Source: Croceibacterium_B sp035470785
Lineage (GTDB): Bacteria; Pseudomonadota; Alphaproteobacteria; Sphingomonadales; Sphingomonadaceae
Reading direction: 5' to 3'
Assembly (NCBI GenBank): GCA_035470785.1
Contig: DATIQN010000064.1
Span: forward strand, 1-64,000
Length of the DNA stretch: 64,000 nt
The stretch's first letter is position 1; every line of letters starts with the position of its first letter. Positions 33,550 to 43,900 of this stretch are shown here, in pieces. A program made the translations under genes and the position numbers. A model generated the notes under the pieces. That model made no database searches. It was not told the DNA's origin and worked only from the letters and a program-made list of their open reading frames with translations.

Positions 33550-33902
33550 GCTCGCAGCGGGATCACGTTCGACTGCGGCTCGCCCGCTTCGATCAGCGCC
33601 TGCAGCGTGCCCTCGTCGAGCGGGTTGTCGAACAGCACGCCGAGCGAGCCGCCCTTGGTCCACTTGAGCTTGCCGGCGATCGGGCCGACTTCGCCGAGCC
33701 ACAACACCAGCGATTCCGAACGGGTGACACCGACCGCCTCGGTGCGAACACGGCACCCTTGCAGGCCGAGATCGGTCACCAGCGCGCTCTCCTTGCCGCG
33801 CTCACCAATCACGCACGAGCCCTCGATCACCACCGCGTTGCGCTGCGAGGTGCGCGAGCGCGCGGTGTTCTGCTGCAGCTTGCTGCGTTTGCGGCTGGTC
33901 AT
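33546..33902 (-). CDS. PilZ domain protein
   Basis: A 118-residue protein, essentially a single PilZ domain with a basic N-terminal extension (TSRKRSKLQQNTARSRTSQR). The c-di-GMP-binding residues are only partly conserved: an Arg-rich start leads to SQRNAVVIEG, and the D/NxSxxG motif appears as TDLGLQGCRV, with Ser replaced by Gly. It may therefore bind weakly or act as an adaptor. The genome also encodes a GGDEF-EAL-PilZ protein at 10.8 kb. Confidence 0.8.
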   Translation of the reverse strand: MTSRKRSKLQQNTARSRTSQRNAVVIEGSCVIGERGKESALVTDLGLQGCRVRTEAVGVTRSESLVLWLGEVGPIAGKLKWTKGGSLGVLFDNPLDEGTLQALIEAGEPQSNVIPLRA

Positions 33903-33993
33903 GCCGGTGACCGTGGGCGCGCGGGGTTAAGGTTCCCTTGCGATTGGGCGGTTACCAGCGCGCTAACGGTGAATAACCGCTCTACCAGGATCC

Positions 33994-34890
33994 TCAGCTC
34001 TCGGGAGGCGCGGGCGGGCGCAAGATAGCGCCGTTGTCGTCCGACTGCGGGCCCGGCAGCACGCTGATCGTGTGCACGCCGCGGATCTTGCCGTCGATGA
34101 AGCGGAAGCTGTGCGAGTCCGGCCCACCGGTCGAGCTGCCGAAGCGGCAGAACACGTTGATCACGCCCATCTCGGGATCGACCAGGTAGTCGCGGTTGAC
34201 GATGTATAGCGTGCCGGCGGGAATGCCGACCTCGCAACTGGCATCGCGCTTGGCGTCGCGGTTGGTGTAGGCGCCGCCTTCGAGGCGGGCGCAGGGCTGG
34301 CCCCAGGGAACGTCGGTAAACTTGTCGGCGAAAGCGTCGAGATAGGCATTCGCCCCGCGGATCATCTCGGCCGGCGGGGTGTGCTGGTACTTCGTCAGCA
34401 GCTGCCAGTTCTCGGCGCTGACGTACTTAAGATAAGCGTTGGCGTTGAACAGCCAGTCGCCGGGCTTGGTCACCAGGCTGTCGACGCGGATGACCTTGCC
34501 GGCGTTGAGGTAGAGGCGGGTGCCGATCACGTAGGGGTGGCCGCCTTGCGTGACGACGATCTCGCTGAAGGTCTTGCAGCGCAGCGGATCGTGCAGGCTC
34601 ATCGCGTGGGCGACCGGAAGCGCGGTGTTCCACAGCCCGGCCGATTTCTCGACCGTCGCCATGTCCTGCAGGTAGTGGGCCTTCGGGTCGAGCGGAAGCG
34701 CGGAAATGTCGCCCTTGGCCTGCCCGGCGACGTAGGCGGCGGTCGCGGCCTTGAGCTGGTCCATCGTGCAGGTCGGCTTGTCCGGCTGCGGCGCGTATGA
34801 GCTAGGCGGCGGGAAATCCCGCTGCGCCAGTGCGGGCGTGGCGATACCGGCGAGCAGCGCGGCGGCGATGATGGTCTTCAGCATATCCAA
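33994..34890 (-). CDS. Secreted protein of unknown function (DUF8021-like)
   Basis: A 298-residue protein with a signal peptide (LKTIIAAALLAGIATPALAQ). The mature region is made of two NTF2-like halves (about 35-155 and 165-285), each opening with an AYVAGQAKGD- or AYLDAFADKF-type helix; Cys residues at 41, about 104, 201 and 218 could form disulfides. The layout resembles the DUF8021 family. It is followed on the same strand by nothing obvious and preceded by a related secreted gene across a perfect 24-bp palindrome. Confidence 0.72.
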   Translation of the reverse strand: MDMLKTIIAAALLAGIATPALAQRDFPPPSSYAPQPDKPTCTMDQLKAATAAYVAGQAKGDISALPLDPKAHYLQDMATVEKSAGLWNTALPVAHAMSLHDPLRCKTFSEIVVTQGGHPYVIGTRLYLNAGKVIRVDSLVTKPGDWLFNANAYLKYVSAENWQLLTKYQHTPPAEMIRGANAYLDAFADKFTDVPWGQPCARLEGGAYTNRDAKRDASCEVGIPAGTLYIVNRDYLVDPEMGVINVFCRFGSSTGGPDSHSFRFIDGKIRGVHTISVLPGPQSDDNGAILRPPAPPES

Positions 34891-34912
34891 TCCCCCGATT
34901 CCAAACCTACGT

Positions 34913-34990
34913 CCGTTCGTGCCGAGCCTGTCGAAGGGCGAACTGCCACCGCTGCGCGACTTCGTGCTTCGACAGGCTCGGCACGAACGG
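34913..34990. repeat. Perfect 24-bp-arm palindromic repeat
   Basis: The arms 34913-34936 (CCGTTCGTGCCGAGCCTGTC plus GAAG) and 34967-34990 are perfect reverse complements around a 30-nt loop. It is the same family as the repeat at 17853-17936 and lies between two related secreted-protein genes on the same strand, where it could act as an RNA stem that stops or protects the transcript. Confidence 0.9.
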
Positions 34991-35008
34991 CTCCGGGCTA
35001 TTCACTTC

Positions 35009-36046
35009 TCAGCGAACGTCCTGGATCTTCTCGCTGCGACACTGCTCGTAAGTACCCCATCCCGAGCAGACGCCGTACGGCCCGCGAATGAAGATGGCTT
35101 CGATGCGGCGGATCTTGTTGCCTTCTATCTTGAACAGCTCGCCGAGCTCCCAGGTCCAGTTGATCGGCCGGTGATCGAACGCGGCGAAGGCGAAGACGAT
35201 TCCGCGCTCGCGATCGACCGCGACGAAGCGGCGGTCGCGGATGCCGGTGACGACGCCCTTGAGGCTGTTCTCGAACTGGGCCTTGCAGGTCTGCACCGGC
35301 TGCCCGCGCATGCCGATCGTGCCGCCCGGCCCGGCCGAGATCATGCCGTTTTCGTGCCGCAGGCAATCGTCGGTGAAGGGATAGTACCCCTTGCCGTCGT
35401 TGCGCTGCATGCCGGTGAAATACTGGTTGGCGACCGCGATCAGGTCGGCGCGGCTCATGCGCTGGTTCTCGGGCACGGCCTGGAGGAACACCGGGCTCGG
35501 CGAGCCCATTGCCTCGACCGCGGCGCCGGTGGCAGAAAATGGGCTGCTGCCCGGCGCGGCGCCTGCTCCGAGCGGCCGGTCGGGCCGCGCAACGATCTGC
35601 TCGACTTCGCTGATCTTGCCCTGGTCGTCGATGCGCAGGCGAACGTCGATGCCGACCGGATCGGGCGGCCGCTTCGGCCCGGCCGCGGAGGTCGAGCCCT
35701 GTTCCATCATCGTGCCCATGAAGGCGACCTGCTGGGTTTCCACGTCCGGGACGTAGAACTTGTAGTTGCCGAGCCCGCTGGCGGTGGCCCAGAGCCCCTC
35801 GGTGCCGAAAGGCAGCTGCACCCCGTTCTCGGTGAATCGGACGTTGGCCGCGAACAGGCCGGGATCGACATTATGCGCCGCCATCGCCGCGAGGTACTTG
35901 TTCATGTACCCCTCGAGGCATTCGCGCTGGCAGGCCTGCGCCGGCAACGGCACGCCTCCCGGCGGATCTGACGCCGCGCTGGCGATGCTGGCAACGGTGG
36001 TGAGTGCTAGTCCCGCAAGCACGGCGCGGAGCGATCGGCGCATCAA
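35009..36046 (-). CDS. Secreted protein of unknown function (DUF8021-like)
   Basis: A 345-residue protein with a signal peptide (RRSLRAVLAGLALTTVASIA). Two NTF2-like halves are recognisable: CLEGYMNKYLAAMAAHNVDP and LIAVANQYFTGMQRNDGKGY, both followed by a beta-rich region (SEVEQIVARPDRP in the first, RRIEAIFIRGPYG in the second). Several Cys suggest disulfides. It shares layout with the gene downstream (34890-33994), so the two probably arose by duplication. No catalytic residue can be named. Confidence 0.72.
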   Translation of the reverse strand: MMRRSLRAVLAGLALTTVASIASAASDPPGGVPLPAQACQRECLEGYMNKYLAAMAAHNVDPGLFAANVRFTENGVQLPFGTEGLWATASGLGNYKFYVPDVETQQVAFMGTMMEQGSTSAAGPKRPPDPVGIDVRLRIDDQGKISEVEQIVARPDRPLGAGAAPGSSPFSATGAAVEAMGSPSPVFLQAVPENQRMSRADLIAVANQYFTGMQRNDGKGYYPFTDDCLRHENGMISAGPGGTIGMRGQPVQTCKAQFENSLKGVVTGIRDRRFVAVDRERGIVFAFAAFDHRPINWTWELGELFKIEGNKIRRIEAIFIRGPYGVCSGWGTYEQCRSEKIQDVR

Positions 36047-36161
36047 TTCCCTCCCATTCGGCGGGCTCTCCTCGTTCGCGGGAGAATCCCTTTCGGCCCG
36101 GACAATAGCGCAAATCGGCGCGCCGACTACCCGCGCGATTGTGCCAAATTGTCTTGGCGGC

Positions 36162-36575
36162 TCAGGCGGACGAGACCTTACGCGAAACCAGCCGCCCGCC
36201 GATCGCTCCGCCGATAATCTTGAGAGCGTGCGCGGCCAGGTAAGCCGGGGTGAACCCGTCGGTCACGCTCGTGCCCTTGACGAACAGGCTCGCGACCCAG
36301 CCGAGGCCGACGTATAGCGCGACAGCCCATGCTCCAGTCAGCGCGCCTTGCAGCGTTCCACGCCGCGCAATTGGCAAAGCGGCCCAGTAGCCGGCGAATA
36401 GGAACACCAGTCCCGAGGCGGGTGGAATCACCATGTTCAGGATCGGGGTCGGAGCGGCCATCGTCGCGTAAATCGGGATCGCGACGCAGATCAGCACGAG
36501 CTCAGCGACGAACGCCGCCGCCAGCGCGCGCAGCCAGCGTAGCTTCGGCGCGGCGGTTTCGGGATTGCTTGTCAT
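36162..36575 (-). CDS. Four-helix membrane protein of unknown function
   Basis: A 137-residue protein with four hydrophobic segments (LAAAFVAELVLICVAIPIYA, IPPASGLVFLFAGYWAALPI, LTGAWAVALYVGLGWVASLF and AAHALKIIGGAIGGRLV). No family motif is evident to me. It lies 33 bp downstream of the acs stop on the same strand, so co-transcription with acs is possible. Confidence 0.7.
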   Translation of the reverse strand: MTSNPETAAPKLRWLRALAAAFVAELVLICVAIPIYATMAAPTPILNMVIPPASGLVFLFAGYWAALPIARRGTLQGALTGAWAVALYVGLGWVASLFVKGTSVTDGFTPAYLAAHALKIIGGAIGGRLVSRKVSSA

Positions 36576-36608
36576 GAGCCTCTCCCCAGCGACCCTGCGG
36601 CAAAGTTA

Positions 36609-38570
<1,962 letters not shown>

Positions 38571-38595
38571 CGCCTGCTCCCGCGCTTCCAACCCT

Positions 38596-38690
38596 TCGTC
38601 ATTGCGAGGAGCGAAGCGACGAAGCAATCCAGAACTGGCACGCGCGCCGCTCTGGATTGCCGCGCCGCCTTCGGCGGCTCGCAATGACGA
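38596..38690. repeat. Palindromic repeat (CATTGCGAG family)
   Basis: TCGTCATTGCGAG at the left and CTCGCAATGACGA at the right are complementary, with inner CCAGA/TCTGG pairing too. This GTCATTGCGAG...CTCGCAATGAC element is common between genes of alphaproteobacteria. Here it separates ferC from acs. Confidence 0.85.
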
Positions 38691-38716
38691 GGGATAGGGT
38701 TAGAGAAGCCACTGGA

Positions 38717-39127
38717 TCAACGCCAGATCGCGTTCAGGGCCGGCAGCAAGTGCGCCCGGTGCTCCTCGGGCACGCGCTGGATCAATTCGCGCTCGAATTG
38801 TTCGATGACCTTGCGGCCTTGCGCGAGCGTCGCCCGGCCGGCGTCAGTCAGCGCCAGACCTTGGCTTTTCCCGTCGATCGGTGCGCGAGCGATCAGTCCG
38901 GCGTCTTCGAGCCGCTTGAGGATCGGCACCATGTTGGCGCGCTGGATGTCGAGCTGACGGCCGAGCGCGCTCGAGGTCGTTCCGGGATTGGCTTCGACCA
39001 GCATCAGCAGCGAGACGTCGGACTGCCGCAGCCCGACGTCGGTCAGCCGCGTAGCCAATTCGGCCGCCGTCGCGTTGGCAGCGCGACGCAGCGCATAGCC
39101 GGGAAGCGAGACGAGCGGATCTTGCAT
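38717..39127 (-). CDS. ferC: MarR-family repressor of hydroxycinnamate catabolism
   Basis: A 136-residue MarR-type regulator with the winged-helix core LGRQLDIQRANMVPILKRLE followed by DAGLIARAPIDGKSQGLALT. It is transcribed divergently from ferB, 75 bp away. In Sphingobium SYK-6 a MarR repressor in this position, FerC, represses ferBA and is released by hydroxycinnamoyl-CoA. Here a perfect 10-bp inverted repeat (39129-39138 and 39165-39174) covers both promoters and fits as its operator. The call rests on arrangement plus family. Confidence 0.85.
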   Translation of the reverse strand: MQDPLVSLPGYALRRAANATAAELATRLTDVGLRQSDVSLLMLVEANPGTTSSALGRQLDIQRANMVPILKRLEDAGLIARAPIDGKSQGLALTDAGRATLAQGRKVIEQFERELIQRVPEEHRAHLLPALNAIWR

Positions 39128-39128
39128 A

Positions 39129-39174
39129 ATTGCTATTGTCTATAACAAAACCGAAAGCTATGGGCAATAGCAAT
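39129..39174. promoter_or_regulatory. Operator and overlapping divergent promoters of ferC and ferB
   Basis: ATTGCTATTG (39129-39138) and CAATAGCAAT (39165-39174) are a perfect inverted repeat. Between and inside them sit two candidate sigma-70 promoters, both with 17-bp spacers: for ferB TTGTCT (39136-39141) and TATGGG (39159-39164); for ferC, on the minus strand, TTGCCC (39167-39162) and TATAGA (39144-39139). Binding across the repeat would block both. The ferC -10 lies so close to its ATG that the mRNA may be nearly leaderless. Confidence 0.7.
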
Positions 39175-39202
39175 AGTGCCGACTCGAACTGGAGAGACCA
39201 TC

Positions 39203-40063
39203 ATGGCCATGCCGTCGCAACCCGATCCGCGCCCCGAGGCGGAAACCGTCCGCTACGATGTCGAGGACGGCGTCGCGTGGGTCTATTTCAACCGCCCCGA
39301 CAAGCGCAATTGCATGAGCCCCAAGCTCAATCGCCGCATGCTGCAGGTGCTGACCGAGCTCGAGTTTCGCGACGACGTGCAGGTGCTCGTCCTGACGGGT
39401 GAGGGCTCCTCGTGGTCTGCCGGCATGGACCTGCTCGAATACTTCCGTCTGACCGAGCAGGAAGGCCTGCACGCGATCCGCAGGTCGCAGCGCGAAGCCT
39501 ATTCGTGGTGGGAGCGGCTGCGCTGGTATGAAAAGCCGACGATCGGCATGATCAACGGCTGGTGCTTCGGTGGCGCGTATGGCCCGCTGTTCGCCTGCGA
39601 CCTGGCCTACTGCTCCGACGACGCGCAGTTCGGGCTCTCCGAAATCAACTGGGCGATCCTGCCCGGCGGCGGCGCCTCGAAAGTCGCGGCCGAGCTGATG
39701 GGCTTCCGCGACGCGATGTACCACGCGATGATGGGCGAAAACCTGACCGGCAAACAAGCGGCCGAGAAGGGCATGGTCAACGAATCGCTTCCGGCCGACA
39801 AGCTCAAGGCGCGCGTCCAGCAAGTCGCCGACGTGCTCAAGAAGAAGGACAGCCAGGCCCTGCGCGCGACCAAGTGGGCCGTGCGCCGGGTGCGCGAGAT
39901 GACCTACGACAACGCCGAAGATTATCTGATCCGCGCGCAGGAAGCGCTCAACCAGTTCGGTGGCGTGGCGGCGCGCAAGGAAGCGACCAAGCAGTTCCTC
40001 GACGACAAGACCTTCAAGCCCGGCTTGGGCGCGTTCGACAAGACCAAGGTCCAGAAGGACTAG
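39203..40063 (+). CDS. ferB: Feruloyl-CoA hydratase/lyase
   Basis: Crotonase-fold enzyme that hydrates and cleaves hydroxycinnamoyl-CoA (feruloyl-, caffeoyl-, p-coumaroyl-CoA) to the aromatic aldehyde and acetyl-CoA. The 286 residues contain the family motif SSWSAGMDLLEYFR (the Met of the active site and oxyanion hole), GWCFGGAYGPLFACDLAYCS and FGLSEINWAILPGGG. The start is ATG 39203 after GGAGAG. It is followed by the CoA ligase ferA after a palindromic repeat, and divergent from ferC. The product from feruloyl-CoA would be vanillin. Confidence 0.92.
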   Translation: MAMPSQPDPRPEAETVRYDVEDGVAWVYFNRPDKRNCMSPKLNRRMLQVLTELEFRDDVQVLVLTGEGSSWSAGMDLLEYFRLTEQEGLHAIRRSQREAYSWWERLRWYEKPTIGMINGWCFGGAYGPLFACDLAYCSDDAQFGLSEINWAILPGGGASKVAAELMGFRDAMYHAMMGENLTGKQAAEKGMVNESLPADKLKARVQQVADVLKKKDSQALRATKWAVRRVREMTYDNAEDYLIRAQEALNQFGGVAARKEATKQFLDDKTFKPGLGAFDKTKVQKD

Positions 40064-40075
40064 CTCACCAGCTAC

Positions 40076-40159
40076 CGTCGCCCCGGGCTTGACCCGGGGT
40101 CCCGCTTTTCTTCAAGCGCCGCAAGCGAAGCGGGATCCCGGGTAACGTCCGGGATGACG
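40076..40159. repeat. Palindromic repeat inside the ferBA operon
   Basis: CGTCGCCCCGGGCTTGACCC at the left is largely complementary to the right end GGGATCCCGGGTAACGTCCG plus GGATGACG; inner CCCGCTT/AAGCGGG also pair. It belongs to a repeat type common in alphaproteobacteria and sits 12 bp after the ferB stop and 48 bp before the ferA start. Confidence 0.85.
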
Positions 40160-40206
40160 AATGAAATGGAGACGGCTAGGGCGCGCGCCGAATGGAGAGA
40201 GATTCG

Positions 40207-42330
40207 ATGACCACCCGCCGCTTCACCAACGCGCAGATCGACCGCCTGCTGCGGCCCAAGTCCGTCGCGGTCATCGGCGCCTCGGACCGTCACGGGGCGC
40301 TCGGTGCTACCTTGCTGAGCAACCTGGTGAAGTACGAGTTCTCCGGCGATGTATATCCGGTAAATCCGAAGCGCGACGAACTGCTCGGGCTCAAGGTCTA
40401 CCATTCGGTCGATGAACTGCCCGAGGGCATCGATTGCGCGGTGCTGGCGATCCCGCGCAACTTCGTGCTCGATACCGTGCGCAGCCTGGCCGAGAAGGGT
40501 TGCGGTGCGGTTGTGATCTACTCCGCGGGCTTCTCCGAGGCCGGCGAAGAAGGCCTGCGCGACCAGCAGGAACTGGCGCGCATCGCCAACGCGAACAGCA
40601 TGATCGTCGAAGGGCCGAACTGCCTCGGCTGCACAAACTACATTGAGCGGGTCCCGCTCACTTTCGTCCAGACCAACATGCGCACTCCGCCCAAGGGGAC
40701 CCGCGCGGTCGGCATTGCCAGCCAGTCGGGCGCGCTCGCCGCGGTGCTGGCGACGACGTTGTTTGCGCGCGACGGCTACGTCTCTACTTCGGTCTCGACC
40801 GGCAACGAGGCGGTCAGCGGCGTCGAGGATTATGTCGAGTGGCTGGTCGACGATCCCGACACCCACGTGATCGCGATGTACGTCGAGAGCCTGCGCCGCC
40901 CGCAGGCGTTCCTCGCCGCCGCACGCCGTGCGCGCGAGGCCGGCAAGCCAATCGTCATGCTGCACCCCGGCAAGAGCAACAAGGCGCAGGAAAGCGCCGC
41001 GACGCACACGGGGGCAATGGCCGGCGACTACGCGCTGATGAAAGCCAAGGTGGGCCGCGAAGGGGTGATCTTCGCCGAGACACTCGAAGAACTGGGCGAC
41101 ATCGCCACGATGGCGGTCACCTGCAAGGCCCTGCCCGGCGCCAACATGGCGGTGCTCGGCGAAAGCGGCGCGCTGCGGGGCCTCGCGTTCGACATCGCCG
41201 AGGACATCGGGCTCGACCTGGTGGACCTCAACGATCACAATACCCCGGCGATGCGGGCAATCCTGCCCGATTACGTGCCGGTCTCGAACCCGACCGACAT
41301 CACCGCGCTCGGCCTGTCCGAGCCGGAGATCTACACCAAGGTCCTCACCGTGCTGCTCGAGGACGAGCGGGTCGGCTCGGTAGTCGCCTCGATCATCCAG
41401 TCGGACCCGATCACCTCGAAGATCAAGTTCCCGGCGATCATCAAGGTGCTCGAAGACGGCACCTTTGCCAAGCCGCTGGTCTTCGCCGGAGTCGATGAAG
41501 GGGCGCGCGTGCCGCCCGAATACGTCGAGGGGCTGCGCAAGGTGGGCATTCCGTGGTTCCCGAGCACCGAGCGCGCCTATCGCGCGATTGCCCGGCTGGC
41601 CGACCTCTCCAAGCGCGACCTGACCGACCGTTCGCAAGCGCCGCTGCCGGTCGCCGGGCTTGACGCGGTCTCAGGCGTCGTGCCCGAGTACCAGGCCAAG
41701 GCCCTGCTCAAGCCGCTCGGCATCGCCTTCCCCGACAGCACCTTCGCCGAGAATGAGGAGCAGGTGGTCGCCGCCGCCGACGTGCTCGGTTATCCCGTGG
41801 TGCTGAAGGCGCAGGCGGCCGCGCTCGGCCACAAGAGCGACGCCGGCGGGGTGATCCTCAACCTCAAGACCGCCGACGACGTGCGCGAGGCCTTCACCCA
41901 GATGTTCCAGAACGTCGCCAACTACGATGCGAGCATCGCTCTCGACGGCGTGCTGGTCGAAAAGATGGGCACGATGGGCATCGAGATGATCGTCGGCGCC
42001 AAGAACGATCCCGAGTGGGGGCCCGTCGTGCTCGCCGGCTTCGGCGGGGTGACCGCCGAGATCCTCAAGGACGTGAAGCTGTTCACCCCGGACATGGGTG
42101 TCGAGCAGGTCAGGGCCGGGCTGCTGTCTCTCAAACAGGCGCCGCTGCTCAAGGGCTGGCGCGGCGCGCCACCGCGCGACGTCGATGCGCTGGCCGACTT
42201 GATCGTCCAGCTCGGCCGGGTGATGACCGGCAACTCGCGCATCCGCGAGGTCGACCTCAACCCGGTGATCGTCCACCCGCAGGGGGAGGGCGTCGTCGCA
42301 CTCGACGCGCTGCTGTTCGTCGACGGCTGA
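40207..42330 (+). CDS. ferA: Feruloyl-CoA synthetase (NDP-forming acyl-CoA synthetase)
   Basis: Activates hydroxycinnamates to CoA thioesters with ATP, releasing ADP and phosphate. The 707 residues combine the CoA-binding Rossmann domain (PKSVAVIGASDRHGALGATL), the two succinyl-CoA-synthetase-like ligase domains with the phosphohistidine loop AATHTGAMAGD, and a C-terminal ATP-grasp domain (VVLKAQAAALGHKSDAGGV and VLAGFGGVTAEILKDVKL). ATG 40207 follows GGAGAGAG. Fused alpha-beta form of this family, in an operon with ferB and next to ferC, is the FerA arrangement of SYK-6. Confidence 0.92.
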   Translation: MTTRRFTNAQIDRLLRPKSVAVIGASDRHGALGATLLSNLVKYEFSGDVYPVNPKRDELLGLKVYHSVDELPEGIDCAVLAIPRNFVLDTVRSLAEKGCGAVVIYSAGFSEAGEEGLRDQQELARIANANSMIVEGPNCLGCTNYIERVPLTFVQTNMRTPPKGTRAVGIASQSGALAAVLATTLFARDGYVSTSVSTGNEAVSGVEDYVEWLVDDPDTHVIAMYVESLRRPQAFLAAARRAREAGKPIVMLHPGKSNKAQESAATHTGAMAGDYALMKAKVGREGVIFAETLEELGDIATMAVTCKALPGANMAVLGESGALRGLAFDIAEDIGLDLVDLNDHNTPAMRAILPDYVPVSNPTDITALGLSEPEIYTKVLTVLLEDERVGSVVASIIQSDPITSKIKFPAIIKVLEDGTFAKPLVFAGVDEGARVPPEYVEGLRKVGIPWFPSTERAYRAIARLADLSKRDLTDRSQAPLPVAGLDAVSGVVPEYQAKALLKPLGIAFPDSTFAENEEQVVAAADVLGYPVVLKAQAAALGHKSDAGGVILNLKTADDVREAFTQMFQNVANYDASIALDGVLVEKMGTMGIEMIVGAKNDPEWGPVVLAGFGGVTAEILKDVKLFTPDMGVEQVRAGLLSLKQAPLLKGWRGAPPRDVDALADLIVQLGRVMTGNSRIREVDLNPVIVHPQGEGVVALDALLFVDG

Positions 42331-42353
42331 CCGCCGGTCCCGCCCTTCCGGTA

Positions 42354-42560
42354 CTAATGCCCGCGCTTGCGGCGGTAGTACCGCCGCATACGCTGCCGCG
42401 GCGAATGATGAATCATCGTCCAGATCGCGGCGATCGCTCCGCTCGCCAGCAGGGCAATCAGAATGTACGCTTCAATAGTCGGGTATTCATCGAAACCACC
42501 TACGCAACACGGCTTTGACCAAAGCGAGAGCCGCGGAGGATGAGCCCCCCGCGATCCCAT
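42354..42560 (-). CDS. Small one-TM membrane protein (start uncertain)
   Basis: The C-terminal half is convincing: a membrane helix (AYILIALLASGAIAAIWTMI) followed by a very basic tail (SPRQRMRRYYRRKRGH). ATG 42560 gives 68 residues but lacks a ribosome binding site; a shorter product beginning near FDEYPTIEAY is possible. It resembles, in layout only, the small membrane protein encoded at 43505-43702. Confidence 0.45.
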   Translation of the reverse strand: MGSRGAHPPRLSLWSKPCCVGGFDEYPTIEAYILIALLASGAIAAIWTMIHHSPRQRMRRYYRRKRGH

Positions 42561-42603
42561 GGCGTCAATTGAGTAGTGACCCTTGGGTTCCCGCCCGCCC
42601 CGG

Positions 42604-43413
42604 TTAGCGGGACGAACCGCTTTCGTAGCGGCTTGCGGGCCTCTCGGTGTAATCGATCCTGATCCGCACCCAGTCGCCGATTTGCGAAACCCCGCCGACG
42701 CGCGGAGGGCGCACGCGAAACTGCCAGGCCGCCGCCAGGACCGCGCGCAATATTTGCGAACCCTCGGGATATTCGTCGAGCCCGACACAATCTTCGACGC
42801 GGAAGTCGGCGACCGTCTTGCAGGTGATGAGGCCCCAACCGGGCCCTTGCGCGGTCGACAGGTAGCCGGCTAGTTCCTGGTTGGTCGGTTCGCGATACCA
42901 GGCCGCGGCGTACATCGGCGAGCCGTCCGGCGCGGTGCCGACGCGCTTCGAATCGCCGAACGCCGGCGTATAGGCAGGGCCGATCGTCGGTCCGGCGGGC
43001 GCGTCAGGGCGCTTGGGCAGATTGCTGATGTCGAACGACTTCATCTGCTGCGGCGACACCGGAATGATCGCTGCCGGCGGCTGGACCGGGGCGACTTGGG
43101 CTACCTGGGACACGGCCTGCGCCTGCGGTGGCGGAGGCGCGGCGCGCGCCGACTTGGTCGCCGGTTTCGGCTCGGGCTGGTGGGGCGACTCGGTATACGC
43201 GCGCGCGTCGAACGCGACCGAGGCCATCGGCACGTCCTTGTGAGGCTGGCGCATCTCGCCGATCGACAGCAGCACCAGCAGCAAGAGCGCCTCGAGGACA
43301 AGCGCGACGACGGCCCCGGTAACCTTGTCGCCGAGGTTTGCGCGCAAGCGCTCGCGCGCTCGGTCGATCAGCAGCCCTAGGCTGCGGTCATTGGACAAGG
43401 GGGCAGGGGTCAT
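42604..43413 (-). CDS. TonB-like membrane-anchored protein of unknown function
   Basis: From ATG 43413 a cytoplasmic N terminus (RSLGLLIDRARERLRANLGD) leads to one membrane helix (VALVLEALLLLVLLSIGEMR), a proline-rich periplasmic linker (about residues 60-130, PAPPPPQAQ type) and a C-terminal domain with two Cys (LITCKTVADFRVEDCVGLDE) and the YPEGSQILRA segment. The architecture is that of TonB-like proteins, but the C-terminal sequence is not the standard TonB-C. A partner ExbBD pair is not visible. Function unknown. Confidence 0.75.
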   Translation of the reverse strand: MTPAPLSNDRSLGLLIDRARERLRANLGDKVTGAVVALVLEALLLLVLLSIGEMRQPHKDVPMASVAFDARAYTESPHQPEPKPATKSARAAPPPPQAQAVSQVAQVAPVQPPAAIIPVSPQQMKSFDISNLPKRPDAPAGPTIGPAYTPAFGDSKRVGTAPDGSPMYAAAWYREPTNQELAGYLSTAQGPGWGLITCKTVADFRVEDCVGLDEYPEGSQILRAVLAAAWQFRVRPPRVGGVSQIGDWVRIRIDYTERPASRYESGSSR

Positions 43414-43504
43414 GGACAGGGCTGATTCGGGGGGCAAGCGCTCTGTCGCGCGCCGGGCTCAAGATGTCGAGCAGCGATCGTTTTGCGCTGCACAATTGCA
43501 CGGC

Positions 43505-43702
43505 TTAATCGGCCCTTAGGTCCTTCTCACCCGGCGACGATTTCGGCGCGGTGAAACCGGCCTTGTAGCGCTCGTTCCGTTTGCGGCGTTCGCGGTGGCG
43601 GACGTTGCGTTCGTTGTGGTAAATCATCCACCAGACTGCGCCGGCTAAACCGGCCAGCAACAGGGCAAACAAGGCGTAGCTGATCAGAAATCGCGTCGCC
43701 AC
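43505..43702 (-). CDS. Small one-TM membrane protein
   Basis: From GTG 43702 the product has 65 residues: a membrane helix (FLISYALFALLLAGLAGAVW) followed by a strongly basic segment (NERNVRHRERRKRNERYKAG). AGAGAG upstream is the ribosome binding site. An ATG at 43762 in the same frame would add 20 polar residues before the helix. Function unknown. Confidence 0.6.
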   Translation of the reverse strand: MATRFLISYALFALLLAGLAGAVWWMIYHNERNVRHRERRKRNERYKAGFTAPKSSPGEKDLRAD

Positions 43703-43900
43703 AGGCTCTCTTCGTCCAGTGTGGCCCCGCGCGATTATCCGCCAATCCTGGGCAAAATCCAATACCTTCGCTCGGTCGATTCAATCTTGGCCAGTTTTGC
43801 TGCTGTGTGATGATTTCATTGGCGCCTCACGATTTGCTCATGACGAACCGGCTCGGTGCCGGCCAAATTGCCGTCCCCTGTGTTGGATGGAAGAGATGCC

